In this document: positions 6,846-14,743 of the stretch, piece after piece
Position numbering within the stretch: the stretch's first letter is position 1
Layout of the letters: the number at the start of each line of letters is the position of its first letter
DNA from: Streptomyces fuscichromogenes
Lineage (GTDB): Bacteria; Actinomycetota; Actinomycetes; Streptomycetales; Streptomycetaceae
Reading direction: 5' to 3'
Length of the DNA stretch: 64,000 nucleotides
Assembly (NCBI RefSeq): GCF_014645815.1
Contig: NZ_BMML01000020.1
Coordinates: 138,387-202,386, forward strand
Position numbers and translations under genes: made by a program
The notes under the pieces: generated by a model
Database searches by the model: none
Told to the model about the DNA's origin: nothing
Seen by the model: only the letters and a program-made list of their open reading frames with translations

Positions 6846-8588
6846 CTACGGGCGCGGCACGTTGCGCAGGTTGGAGCGGGCCATCTGGACCATCCGGCCC
6901 ACGCCCCCGTCCAGCACCATCTTGGACGCGGAGAGCGCGAAGCCGGTGACCATCTCGGCCTTGATCTTCGGCGGGATGGACAGCGCGTTGGGGTCGGTGA
7001 CCACGTCGACCAGGGCCGGGCCCGGGTACTTGAAGGCGTTCCTGAGCGCACCGGCGAGCTGCTTGGGCTTCTCGACCCGCACCCCGTAGGCGCCGCAGGC
7101 GCGGGCGACGCCGGCGAAGTCGGGGTTGGTGTTGGTGGTGCCGTACGCGGGCAGACCCGCGACCAGCATCTCCAACTCGACCATGCTGAGGGCGGAGTTG
7201 TTGAAGAGGACGACCTTGACCGGGAGGTCGTACTGCACCAGGGTCAGGAAGTCGCCCATCAGCATGGTGAATCCGCCGTCCCCGGACATCGACACGACCT
7301 GCCGTCGCCGGTCGGTGAACTGGGCGCCGATCGCCATCGGGAGCGCGTTGGCCATCGAGCCGTGCGAGAAGGAACCGATCACCCGGCGGCGGCCGTTGGG
7401 CGAGATGTAACGGGCCGCCCACACATTGCACATACCGGTGTCCACGGTGAACACCGCGTCGTCGGCGGCGAGTTCGTCGAGGACCGAGGCCACGTACTCC
7501 GGATGGATCGGGACGTGCTTCTCGACCTTCCTCGTGTACGCCTTCACCACCCCCTCCAGCGCGTCCGCGTGCTTCTTGAGCATCCGGTCGAGGAACCGCC
7601 GGTTCTCCCTGGCCCGCACCCGCGGCACCAGACAGCGCAGCGTCTCGCGCACGTCGCCCCAGACCGCCAGGTCCAGGCGGGAACGGCGGCCCAGCACCTC
7701 GGGGCGGACGTCGACCTGCACGATCTGCACGTCGTCGGGGAGGAAGGCGTTGTACGGGAAGTCGGTGCCGAGCAGGATCAGCAGGTCGCACTCGTGGGTG
7801 GCCTCGTAGGCGGCGCCGTAGCCGAGCAGTCCGCTCATGCCGACGTCGTACGGGTTGTCGTACTGGATCCACTCCTTGCCGCGCAGGGCGTGGCCGACCG
7901 GGGACTTGATCCGCTCCGCCAGCTCCATGACCTCGGCGTGGGCGCCCGCCGTACCGCTCCCGCAGAACAGGGTCACCTTGTCCGCCGCGTCGATCATCGC
8001 GACCAGCTTGTCCAGCTCGGCGTCGCCGGGGCGGACGGTCGGCCGGGAGGTGACGATGGCCGCCGAGGCGGACTGCTCGGGTGCGGGCTGGTCGGCGATG
8101 TCGCCGGGCAGGCTGACCACGCTCACCCCGTTGCGGCCGACCGCGTGCTGGATGGCGGTCTGCAGCAGCCGCGGCATCTGCTTCGGGCTGGAGATGAGCT
8201 CGCTGTAGTGGCTGCACTCCTGGAAGAGCCGGTCGGGGTGGGTCTCCTGGAAGTAGCCGAGGCCGATCTCGCTGGAGGGGATGTGCGAGGCGAGGGCGAG
8301 GACCGGGGCCATCGAGCGGTGGGCGTCGTACAGGCCGTTGATCAGGTGCAGGTTGCCCGGGCCGCAGGAGCCGGCGCAGGCCGCCAGGGTGCCGGTGATC
8401 TGGGCCTCGGCGCCGGCCGCGAAGGCGGCGGTCTCCTCGTGGCGGACGTGGATCCAGTCGATGGCGGAGTTGCGGCGAACGGCGTCCACGACCGGGTTGA
8501 GGCTGTCGCCGACGACGCCGTAGAGGCGGCGCACCCCGGCGCGGACGAGGATGTCGACGAACTGTTCGGCGACGTTCTGCTTGGCCAT
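6846..8588 (-). CDS. poxB: Pyruvate dehydrogenase (quinone)/pyruvate oxidase, ThDP-dependent
   Basis: 580 residues, full length for PoxB. All three ThDP-enzyme domains are visible: an N-terminal pyrimidine-binding domain with the catalytic Glu region (HVRHEETAAFAAGAEAQITG, about 48-67), a central FAD/nucleotide domain (VTLFCGSGTAGAHAEVMELA), and a C-terminal PP domain with the GDG...NN cofactor motif (MSGDGGFTMLMGDF ... VVLFNNSALSMVELE). The enzyme oxidatively decarboxylates pyruvate to acetate and CO2, passing electrons to quinones at the membrane. It sits downstream of the PP2C-like gene on the same strand, 78 bp away. Confidence 0.93.
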   Translation of the reverse strand: MAKQNVAEQFVDILVRAGVRRLYGVVGDSLNPVVDAVRRNSAIDWIHVRHEETAAFAAGAEAQITGTLAACAGSCGPGNLHLINGLYDAHRSMAPVLALASHIPSSEIGLGYFQETHPDRLFQECSHYSELISSPKQMPRLLQTAIQHAVGRNGVSVVSLPGDIADQPAPEQSASAAIVTSRPTVRPGDAELDKLVAMIDAADKVTLFCGSGTAGAHAEVMELAERIKSPVGHALRGKEWIQYDNPYDVGMSGLLGYGAAYEATHECDLLILLGTDFPYNAFLPDDVQIVQVDVRPEVLGRRSRLDLAVWGDVRETLRCLVPRVRARENRRFLDRMLKKHADALEGVVKAYTRKVEKHVPIHPEYVASVLDELAADDAVFTVDTGMCNVWAARYISPNGRRRVIGSFSHGSMANALPMAIGAQFTDRRRQVVSMSGDGGFTMLMGDFLTLVQYDLPVKVVLFNNSALSMVELEMLVAGLPAYGTTNTNPDFAGVARACGAYGVRVEKPKQLAGALRNAFKYPGPALVDVVTDPNALSIPPKIKAEMVTGFALSASKMVLDGGVGRMVQMARSNLRNVPRP

Positions 8589-8666
8589 GGCGGTCGGGCA
8601 CCCTTCGGCTCCGCGGATCTCCGGCTCCCTGCGCGATGCCCTTCCATGTATCCACAGGGACCGCGC

Positions 8667-10409
8667 TCACGCCTCCCAGACGGCCGCCGCCGTACGGTCG
8701 TCGGCGTACCCCTTGACCCGTACCTGGGCGTCCGCGAGGAACGCGGCGAGGCCGGGCGGGGTGCCGCCGGACCAGCGCCGGGCCAGGTAGGCGCAGAGCG
8801 CGGGTTCGCCGCGCAGCGGGTCGGCGAGGCCGCCCGTGCACATCACGAGCGCGTCACCCGGGCGGGCTACCGAGGCCCGGAACAGGAACGGGTCGCGGGG
8901 TGGCTCGGGGGCCGGTTCGTAGGGGCTCGGCGGGGTCGGGATGCCGAGGTCCATGGTGAGCCGGTCGCCCTGCGGGGTCTCGGAGGGCAGCGAGCCGAAG
9001 CCGAGCACGGGTTCACCGGGGGTGTCGGCGTCCACGCGCGGCTCGATGTCCTGCCACTGGCCGTCCCGGAGCCGGAACAGTCCGCCCTCGCCGACCCCGA
9101 AGAAGACCCGGGTACGGCACTGGGGGTGGGCGGGGATGAGGAGGCAGCGCAGGCTGGCCGCGTACTCGTCGGCGGCGACGCCCCGTTCGGCCGCGCCGGC
9201 GCGGAGCTTGCCGAGGCTGCGGTCGGTGAGCCGGTGCAGCCCGGACTTGAGATCACCGCGCCGGGCGGCCTGGATGTCCTCGGTGAGCCGCTGGTGGCTG
9301 CGGCCGACGGCCCGCGCGATCCACTCGCAGACCTCGGCGGCGGCCCGGTGCGCACCGGGGGTGGCCCGGGCGCCGGTGGCCATCGCGACCAGGACCAGGG
9401 CCTGCTCGCCGGTCCCGAACCGGGCGGTGAGCAGGGCGTCACGGCGCGGCTCGCCGCGGAACCGGGCGGAGTCGCCGCGCTGGGAGACGGCCCGCAGGGT
9501 GCAGGCGCCGTACCGGGCGCCGTCCAGGACGGTGTCGGCGACCAGGTCGTCGAGTTCGTCGGGGTCGGCGGCGGGCAGGGCGGTGGGCTCGGCGTCGTAG
9601 GTGGGCGGCCCGGAGCTGACGTAGTCCACGGAGGAGGCCGAGGCAGCCACCGGCACAACCCCGACATCCGGATCGTCCCAGCCGCCCGATCCCACGGAGA
9701 ACTGCGCGACGGACGGTCCCGACGGGACCTCGGAGATCCGCGGAACAGGCGGGACCGGCGGACTCTGCGGGACAGGCGGGACCGGCGGGCTCTGCGGAAC
9801 AGGCGGGACCGGCGAGTTCTGCGGGACAGGCGGGACCGCGGGGATCTGAGAGACCGGTGGACCCTGCGGAACGTGCGGGGCCTCGGAGACCTGCGAGACG
9901 GGCGCGCCCGGCGACATGGGCGGAGCCTGCGGGACCGGCGGGCTCTGTGGGACCGGCGGGACCTCGGAGACCTGCGAGGCGGGCGGGGCCTGCGGGGTTT
10001 CCAGGGCATCCAGGGCATAGGGCGCGTCCGGGGTCTCCGGAGCCGCAAGCGATGGTGGCGTGGTCAGGTCGGGGCGGGTCGTGGGGTGGCGGGTGGGCGA
10101 GGCGTCGTCGTCGGCCTCCAGCGGCTCCTCGTCCTCCTCGTCCCACGGCCAGCGCTTCGAAGCGGCGGCCCTGGTGCCCTCGGCGGGGACGCCGGCCACC
10201 CGCTGCGCCGGCACGGTCGGCGGCGCCTGCTCGTCGCCCGGTTCCACGGTGACGCCCCGCCGGCCCCCCACCGTCCTCTTCGCCGAGGCGAAGCGGTCGT
10301 CCAGCGAGTCGGGTGCGGCCGTGGGTCCGGTGTCCTCCGTCGAGTCGTCGTACAACTGCCCCCACCAGTCGTCGTCATGACGGGTGGGCCTACCCCCTGG
10401 CTGGCTCAT
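8667..10409 (-). CDS. PP2C-family protein with Pro-Val repeat region
   Basis: 580 residues from the ATG at 10409; a longer upstream frame lacks recognisable content. The first 130 residues are disordered and acidic with Trp/Asp patches (DDDWWGQLYDDSTED). Residues of about 130-230 are PPVPQ-type repeats. About 240-580 resembles a serine/threonine phosphatase 2C domain (DGARYGACTLRAVSQRGD, ARFGTGEQALVLVAMATG, GDALVMCTGGLADPL, DDRTAAAVWEA). The metal-binding aspartates expected in V-x-DGMGG and TDG are replaced (AMATGA, CTGG), so it may be a non-catalytic phosphopeptide or partner-binding module. It is followed by poxB. Confidence 0.75.
   Translation of the reverse strand: MSQPGGRPTRHDDDWWGQLYDDSTEDTGPTAAPDSLDDRFASAKRTVGGRRGVTVEPGDEQAPPTVPAQRVAGVPAEGTRAAASKRWPWDEEDEEPLEADDDASPTRHPTTRPDLTTPPSLAAPETPDAPYALDALETPQAPPASQVSEVPPVPQSPPVPQAPPMSPGAPVSQVSEAPHVPQGPPVSQIPAVPPVPQNSPVPPVPQSPPVPPVPQSPPVPPVPRISEVPSGPSVAQFSVGSGGWDDPDVGVVPVAASASSVDYVSSGPPTYDAEPTALPAADPDELDDLVADTVLDGARYGACTLRAVSQRGDSARFRGEPRRDALLTARFGTGEQALVLVAMATGARATPGAHRAAAEVCEWIARAVGRSHQRLTEDIQAARRGDLKSGLHRLTDRSLGKLRAGAAERGVAADEYAASLRCLLIPAHPQCRTRVFFGVGEGGLFRLRDGQWQDIEPRVDADTPGEPVLGFGSLPSETPQGDRLTMDLGIPTPPSPYEPAPEPPRDPFLFRASVARPGDALVMCTGGLADPLRGEPALCAYLARRWSGGTPPGLAAFLADAQVRVKGYADDRTAAAVWEA
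9719..9990 (-). repeat. Coding tandem repeats (Pro-Pro-Val-Pro-Gln)
   Basis: Repeated units of about 15-30 bp related to GGGACAGGCGGGACCGGCGG encode PPVPQSPPVPPVP-like runs inside the PP2C gene. Near-identical neighbouring units suggest expansion by slippage. Repeat number is likely to vary between strains. Confidence 0.8.
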
Positions 10410-10826
10410 GCCCCTAATTGTCCACCGCACGGGCCGGATGAAAACGGGGCATCCGGAAAATCCCGCACACGACCCCGTCTCGAACGGCGTGTCGAGGGAC
10501 ATCCTGAACACTCGTACGAGCAAAGGGAATGGACGCGGCGCCGGGGCTGACACGTGTGAGTCGCCGGGTGGTCCCACCCCCCACGGGAGAACCACCCGGC
10601 GACACCGGAGTGACACGGCCCGGACACCTACGCGTACGCGCGTCGTGGGACCGCTCACCGTTCGGACGGCCGAACGCTCTCACGCCCGCCGGAAGGCCAG
10701 ATTGTGACGGGTCTTCCTGGCGGTCAGCTGTGAATGACGCATCGGTTTCCCGTGCGAGGGCGCCGCGCTGACGTGGCCGGTTCCCGTCGGCCTGCGCATC
10801 CCGCGGTCGTCCGGCACTCTGGGCAG
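10410..10826. other. 417-bp divergent intergenic region
   Basis: It separates the PP2C-like (minus) and DUF456 (plus) genes. It contains the perfect hairpin at 10560-10603 and weaker inverted repeats (GTTCGGACGGCCGAAC near 10661). I see no convincing ORF. A leader or small RNA is possible. Confidence 0.5.
10560..10603. terminator. 13-bp perfect hairpin between divergent genes
   Basis: GTCGCCGGGTGGT at 10560-10572 pairs perfectly with 10591-10603 across an 18-nt loop. A terminator-like structure between divergent promoters is unexpected; it might end a short RNA or act as an attenuator. Confidence 0.55.
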
Positions 10827-11315
10827 ATGGGAGCAGGGGAACTCCTGCTGGTCGGCCTGGTGCTGGTGCTCGGCCTGTGCGGGGTGCTGGTGCCCGGGGT
10901 GCCGGGTACCGGGCTGGTGTGGGCCGCGGTGCTGTGGTGGGCACTGTACGACCCGCGCCCGGCGGCGTGGACGGTCCTGGTCGGGGCGACCGTGGTGCTG
11001 CTGGCGGCGCTGGTGGTGCGCTGGCTGCTGCCCCCGCGCCGGCTCCGGGCGAGCGGCGCCACCCCCCGCATGCGCGTGTACGCCGGCTCCGGCGCCGTCC
11101 TCGGCTTCGTCCTGCTCCCCGTCCTCGGCGCGATCCCCGGTTTCATGGCCGGGATCTACCTGCACGAACGCCTGCGCCTCGGCCGGTCCGCCGAGGCGCG
11201 GGCCGCCCTGCGCACCACGATGAACGCGGGCGGCTCCAGCGTGCTGGCCGAGCTGTTCGCGTGCCTGCTGGTCACGGCCGGCTGGCTGACCGCGGTGGTC
11301 TGGGCCGCCGGCTGA
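10827..11315 (+). CDS. DUF456 small membrane protein
   Basis: 162 residues from ATG 10827, selected because the first hydrophobic segment begins right there (GELLLVGLVLVLGLCGVLVP); upstream codons in frame look non-coding. Four or so membrane segments (about 4-24, 30-60, 85-115, 138-160) match DUF456 proteins, including the PGVPGTGLVWAAVLWWALYD signature and the glycine-rich VLGFVLLPVLGAIPGFMAGI. The family has no established function. The gene converges on the GDSL esterase with 4 bp between the stops. Confidence 0.8.
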   Translation: MGAGELLLVGLVLVLGLCGVLVPGVPGTGLVWAAVLWWALYDPRPAAWTVLVGATVVLLAALVVRWLLPPRRLRASGATPRMRVYAGSGAVLGFVLLPVLGAIPGFMAGIYLHERLRLGRSAEARAALRTTMNAGGSSVLAELFACLLVTAGWLTAVVWAAG

Positions 11316-11319
11316 GGGC

Positions 11320-12501
11320 TCAGAGCAGGTCGGCGAGCGGGACGGCGGCGGCCAGGGCGCGCGTGCCGGCGTCGTTGAAGTGCAGGTGGTCGCCGGGGTC
11401 GTAGGCGGGTCGAATGCGGCCGGGCTGCCGCGGATCCCGTACGACGGCGTCGAAGTCGACGTACGCGTCGAAGAGGTGCCCGGTGCGGATCAGCCTGTTC
11501 ACCCGCTGCCGTACGGCCTCCCGGGCCTCGGTGTACCCGCTGTACCCGGCGTACGGCGTGAGGGTCGCGCCGACCACCCGGATCCCTCTCAGGTGGGCGC
11601 GGGCCACCACGGCGCGGTAGGCCCGTACGAAGTCGGCGGGGTCGGTGGCCTCCGGGGTGCCCTTGATGTCGTTGATGCCTTCGAGGAGGACGAGGGTCCG
11701 CACCCCGCTCCGGTCGAGCCCGTCGGCGTCCAGGCGCGCCAGGGCTCCCGGTCCTCCGGTGCTGTCGAGCAGCAGCCGGTTGCCGGAGATCCCGGCGTTG
11801 AGGACGCCGATGCGGAAGCGGCGCAGCCGGTCGGCGAGGCGGTCGGGCCAGCGGTGGTTGGCGTCCATGCTGGTGCCGTTGCCGTCGGTGAGGGAGTCGC
11901 CGAAGGCGACGACGCTGCCGAGGGTCACGGCCCGCACGTCGACGCCCGTGACGTAGTACCAGTGGCCGGTGGTGCGGGTGTAGGCGCTCCCGTCCTCGTC
12001 GTCGGCCCGTCCGGCGCCGTGCCGGGCGAGATAGCTGGTCTGGAGCGCGACCCGGTGGAAGGTGGCGGGCCCTGAGTCGCCCGGGGTCTCGACGCTGACC
12101 AGCAGGTCGGCGGCGGCCGGGACAGAGAGCGGAACCGGGTCGCTGACCAGGTCCTGCCCGGCGGGTACGACGGCGGTGTCGGCACCGGCGAAGGTGGCGG
12201 CACGCATCGAGCCGGGTACGGCGGCCGGGCCGTCGCCCCGCCGCAGGGCGACGGTGACGGCGCCGAGCCGGAGCGGGGCGCTGCCGAGCCGGTTGCTGAC
12301 CCGCACGCGCACCGCGCTGCCGCCGACGCTCAGGTGAACGACGTTGCGGAACGCGGCGCCGGGGACCGCCGGCTCGGTACCGGAGGGTGCGGCCTCCCAG
12401 CTCCCGGCCCACAGCGAGGGCCCGGGGCCGGCACCGGCCCGTCCGCTCACCCCCACCACCAGCAACAACGCCACCGCGAGCACCCGCCCGACGCTGCCCA
12501 T
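11320..12501 (-). CDS. Secreted SGNH/GDSL-family esterase
   Basis: 393 residues from the ATG at 12501, which gives a signal peptide (VGRVLAVALLLVVGVSGRAG). A beta-sandwich-like region (about 35-190) precedes the SGNH hydrolase fold (about 190-393). Block I is VVAFGDSLTDGNGTS with the catalytic Ser, the Gly block is VLNAGISGNRLL, block III is LLEGINDIKGTPEAT, and DHLHFNDAG supplies the Asp/His pair. It probably removes acetyl or other ester groups from an extracellular polymer. Longer 5' starts would run into the inverted-repeat element at 12613-12726. It converges on the DUF456 gene. Confidence 0.85.
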   Translation of the reverse strand: MGSVGRVLAVALLLVVGVSGRAGAGPGPSLWAGSWEAAPSGTEPAVPGAAFRNVVHLSVGGSAVRVRVSNRLGSAPLRLGAVTVALRRGDGPAAVPGSMRAATFAGADTAVVPAGQDLVSDPVPLSVPAAADLLVSVETPGDSGPATFHRVALQTSYLARHGAGRADDEDGSAYTRTTGHWYYVTGVDVRAVTLGSVVAFGDSLTDGNGTSMDANHRWPDRLADRLRRFRIGVLNAGISGNRLLLDSTGGPGALARLDADGLDRSGVRTLVLLEGINDIKGTPEATDPADFVRAYRAVVARAHLRGIRVVGATLTPYAGYSGYTEAREAVRQRVNRLIRTGHLFDAYVDFDAVVRDPRQPGRIRPAYDPGDHLHFNDAGTRALAAAVPLADLL

Positions 12502-12612
12502 CCACACCCGCCCTTCCGAAGGCCCACTGGAGGGGAAGGTGACACACGGGGGGATGCCCTGCCCGGCAACCCGACCAGGAGGCCACCCGGCCGGCCGAGC
12601 GGCGCCGCACAC

Positions 12613-12726
12613 CAGGGCCTGTCGTGACATTCCCGTCGTCGCCCGAAAGGCGGCCTGGCGGCGTCAGGTGCGTGCTCTCGGCGTGCATGGCGTCGCCAGG
12701 CAGACGGGAAGGTGACGACAGGCCCT
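12613..12726. mobile_element. MITE-like 114-bp element with 24-bp terminal inverted repeats
   Basis: The ends (12613-12636 and 12703-12726) are inverted repeats matching at 22 of 24 positions, starting AGGGCCTGTCGT. A second inner inverted pair lies at 12652-12659 and 12694-12701. There is no coding capacity. The right end forms part of the TAG stop of the downstream-neighbouring ogt gene. No clear target duplication is seen, so a large non-mobile hairpin is the alternative. Confidence 0.55.
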
Positions 12727-13213
12727 AGCCCAGCGCTCCCTCCGCCGTCAGCAGCCACACCTTGCGGTCAAGTCCCCCCGCGTACCCGGTCATCGACCCG
12801 TCCGCCCCGATCACCCGATGGCAGGGCCGCACGATGAGCAGCGGGTTGGCGCCGATCGCCCCGCCGACCGCCCGGACCGCCGCCCGGGACGCCCCGATGC
12901 GTGCGGCGATCTCCCCGTACGTGGTCGTCGCCCCGTACGGGACATCGTCGAGCGCACTCCACACCCGCTCCCGGAAGGCGGTGCCGGGGGTGCTCGACTC
13001 CAGCCGGAACTCCTTGAGTTCACCGGTGAAGTAGGCGGCGAGCTGGTCCTCGGCGGCCCGGAACGGACCGGGATCGGACCGCCACCCCGCCTCGACGCTC
13101 CGGCCGCCCTTCTGCCCGGGCACGGACAGCGAGGTCAGCGCCCCTTCGCCGTCGGCGGTGAGGAGCAACTCCCCCACGGGCGAAGCGATCCGCGTCCAGT
13201 ACGTGACACTCAT
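12725..13213 (-). CDS. ogt: Methylated-DNA--protein-cysteine methyltransferase
   Basis: 162 residues, usual Ogt length. The acceptor motif is PCHRV with Cys131, followed by the family's GADGSMTGYAGGLDRK. The preceding helix-turn-helix region (YGATTTYGEIAARIGASRAAVRAVGGA) is typical. It repairs O6-alkylguanine by irreversible transfer to Cys131. The ATG at 13213 overlaps the stop of the Ada-AlkA gene (ATGA), so the two are translationally coupled as an alkylation-repair operon. The TAG stop overlaps the end of the MITE-like element, which may have set the present C-terminus. Confidence 0.92.
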   Translation of the reverse strand: MSVTYWTRIASPVGELLLTADGEGALTSLSVPGQKGGRSVEAGWRSDPGPFRAAEDQLAAYFTGELKEFRLESSTPGTAFRERVWSALDDVPYGATTTYGEIAARIGASRAAVRAVGGAIGANPLLIVRPCHRVIGADGSMTGYAGGLDRKVWLLTAEGALG

Positions 13214-14622
13214 GAGTTCCTCGACTCTCCTTCCACCAGCAGATGCCGGAAGGCGTACGACCGCCAGGGCCGCCACTCGTCCGGTACGTCCGGACCGGGC
13301 GGTCCGGGCAGGGCGACGTCGGGGTCGGCGAGGGCGCGGACGCGGATGGTGGCGATCACCGCCGGCTCCGTTCCGGGCAGCGCCCGCAGCGCCGCCTCGG
13401 CCTCGTCCCGGTCGGCGCCCGGATCCAGCCGTACCGTACCGTCGGCGAGCGCCGCGGCCAGCGCGCCGAGGGCGCCGCCCGGCTCCGCCGCCGCGAGCAC
13501 CGCGGGTTCGGGGAAGAGATGGGTGAGACCGCCGGACGGCTCGTCCAGCGCCTTGCCGTACCGCCGTACCAGCCGCTTTGCGCCGTCGGTGCCGACGAGG
13601 GCCCGCAGGGCGGCCTCGGCCGGGTCCGCGGCGCCGGGCGACCGCAGCCCCGGCCGGGCGGCGACCAGCGGAGCGAGCCGCGGGTCGGCGGCGAGCCGCT
13701 CGTCCACGGCGTACGGATCGGCGTCGAGGTCGAACAGCCGGCGCAGCCGCTGCACGGCGGTGGTCAGGTCGCGCGGATCGGTCAGCCGCAGCCGGGCGTC
13801 GAGCCAGCCGCCGGGGTGCGCGCCGGAGCCGGTACCCGTCCTGGTGTCCGTGGGCTCGTCGACGGCGACCACGGCGTGGCCGTAGGGCAGGCGCAGGGTA
13901 CGGCGGTAGGTGCGCGCGCCGGGGGTGCCGGTGACCTCCTCCACGCCGGGCACGGATTCGCGTTCCAGCAGGTCGAAGACGGGACCGGCCCGGTACGGGC
14001 CGCGGTGGGCGAGCCGCAGCGGGATCCCGGCGGCCGGGGAACCGCGCCGTGCGCCCCGGCCGCCGGGCGCGGTCTCGCGCAGCCCGCTCGGGGTGGTGGC
14101 GTACACCGCGCGAACGGTGTCGTTGAACTGCCGTACGCTCGCGAATCCGCTCGCGAACGCGATCTCCGTGATGGGCAGTTCGGTGGTCTGGAGCAGCGTG
14201 CGGGCGGCATGCGCCCGCTGGGCCCGGGCGAGGGCGACGGGGCCCGCGCCGAGCTCTGCGGTGAGCTGCCGCTGCACCTGGCGGGCGCTGTAGCCGAGCC
14301 GGTCGGCGAGCCCGCCGACACCCTCCCGGTCCACCACGCCGTCACCGATCAGCCGCATGGCCCGGCCGACGACATCGGCGCGGACGTTCCACTCGGCGGA
14401 GCCGGGCACCGCGTCCGGGCGGCAGCGCCGGCAGGCCCGGAACCCGGAGCCCTGCGCGGCGGCCGCGGTGCGGAAGAAGCGGACGTTGCGCCGCTTCGGG
14501 GTGACGGCGGGGCAGCTGGGGCGGCAGTAGATGCCGGTGGTGCGGACCGCGAAGAAGAACGCGCCGTCGAAACGGGCGTCACGACTGCGGACCGCCTCGT
14601 ACCTGGTGTCTTCGTCCATCAC
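13210..14622 (-). CDS. Ada-type regulator fused to AlkA-like glycosylase domain
   Basis: 470 residues. The N-terminal Ada zinc domain has Cys33, Cys37, Cys64 and Cys67 (TGIYCRPSC ... FRACRRCRP), the module that accepts methyl groups from phosphotriesters and switches the protein to an activator. An AraC-type HTH follows (about 85-185; DRLGYSARQVQRQLTAELG, ITEIAFASGFASVRQFND). The C-terminal half (about 200-470) matches AlkA 3-methyladenine glycosylase up to GLRSPGAADPAEAALRALVG. Its HhH-GPD part is degenerate, however: LPGTEPAVIA replaces the GIGPW-type motif, and the region of the catalytic Asp is shortened. It is followed by ogt with an ATGA overlap. Confidence 0.85.
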   Translation of the reverse strand: MMDEDTRYEAVRSRDARFDGAFFFAVRTTGIYCRPSCPAVTPKRRNVRFFRTAAAAQGSGFRACRRCRPDAVPGSAEWNVRADVVGRAMRLIGDGVVDREGVGGLADRLGYSARQVQRQLTAELGAGPVALARAQRAHAARTLLQTTELPITEIAFASGFASVRQFNDTVRAVYATTPSGLRETAPGGRGARRGSPAAGIPLRLAHRGPYRAGPVFDLLERESVPGVEEVTGTPGARTYRRTLRLPYGHAVVAVDEPTDTRTGTGSGAHPGGWLDARLRLTDPRDLTTAVQRLRRLFDLDADPYAVDERLAADPRLAPLVAARPGLRSPGAADPAEAALRALVGTDGAKRLVRRYGKALDEPSGGLTHLFPEPAVLAAAEPGGALGALAAALADGTVRLDPGADRDEAEAALRALPGTEPAVIATIRVRALADPDVALPGPPGPDVPDEWRPWRSYAFRHLLVEGESRNS

Positions 14623-14678
14623 GGGTCAAGTGTGGGCGACGGCGAAGGGCGGGGCTGGCGGGAATCGGACATGGTGCG

Positions 14679-14735
14679 GTTCCCGGCCCCGCAGGGGCGC
14701 GGGGAACTGTGCGCTCAGCCCCCACGCACCCGCGG
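14679..14735. repeat. Interspersed GC-rich repeat
   Basis: Copy between the Ada-AlkA and rsgA genes: GTTCCCGGCCCCGCAGGGGC then GCGGGGAACTGTGCGCTCAG and a CCCCCACGCACCCGC tail. The GTTCCC.GGCCCC / GGGGC.GGGGAAC arms form an imperfect hairpin. Confidence 0.65.
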
Positions 14736-14743
14736 TCAGGCGA

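Noticed and set aside
6573..10550. A 1325-codon open frame on the plus strand opposite poxB and the PP2C gene
   Set aside because: It is antisense to two well-supported genes and its translation is rich in Arg/Gly/His without family motifs; long false frames are normal at this GC content.
12502..12630. Longer N-terminus for the GDSL esterase (start at 12630)
   Set aside because: It would extend through the inverted-repeat element and bury the signal peptide; the ATG at 12501 gives a normal secretion signal.
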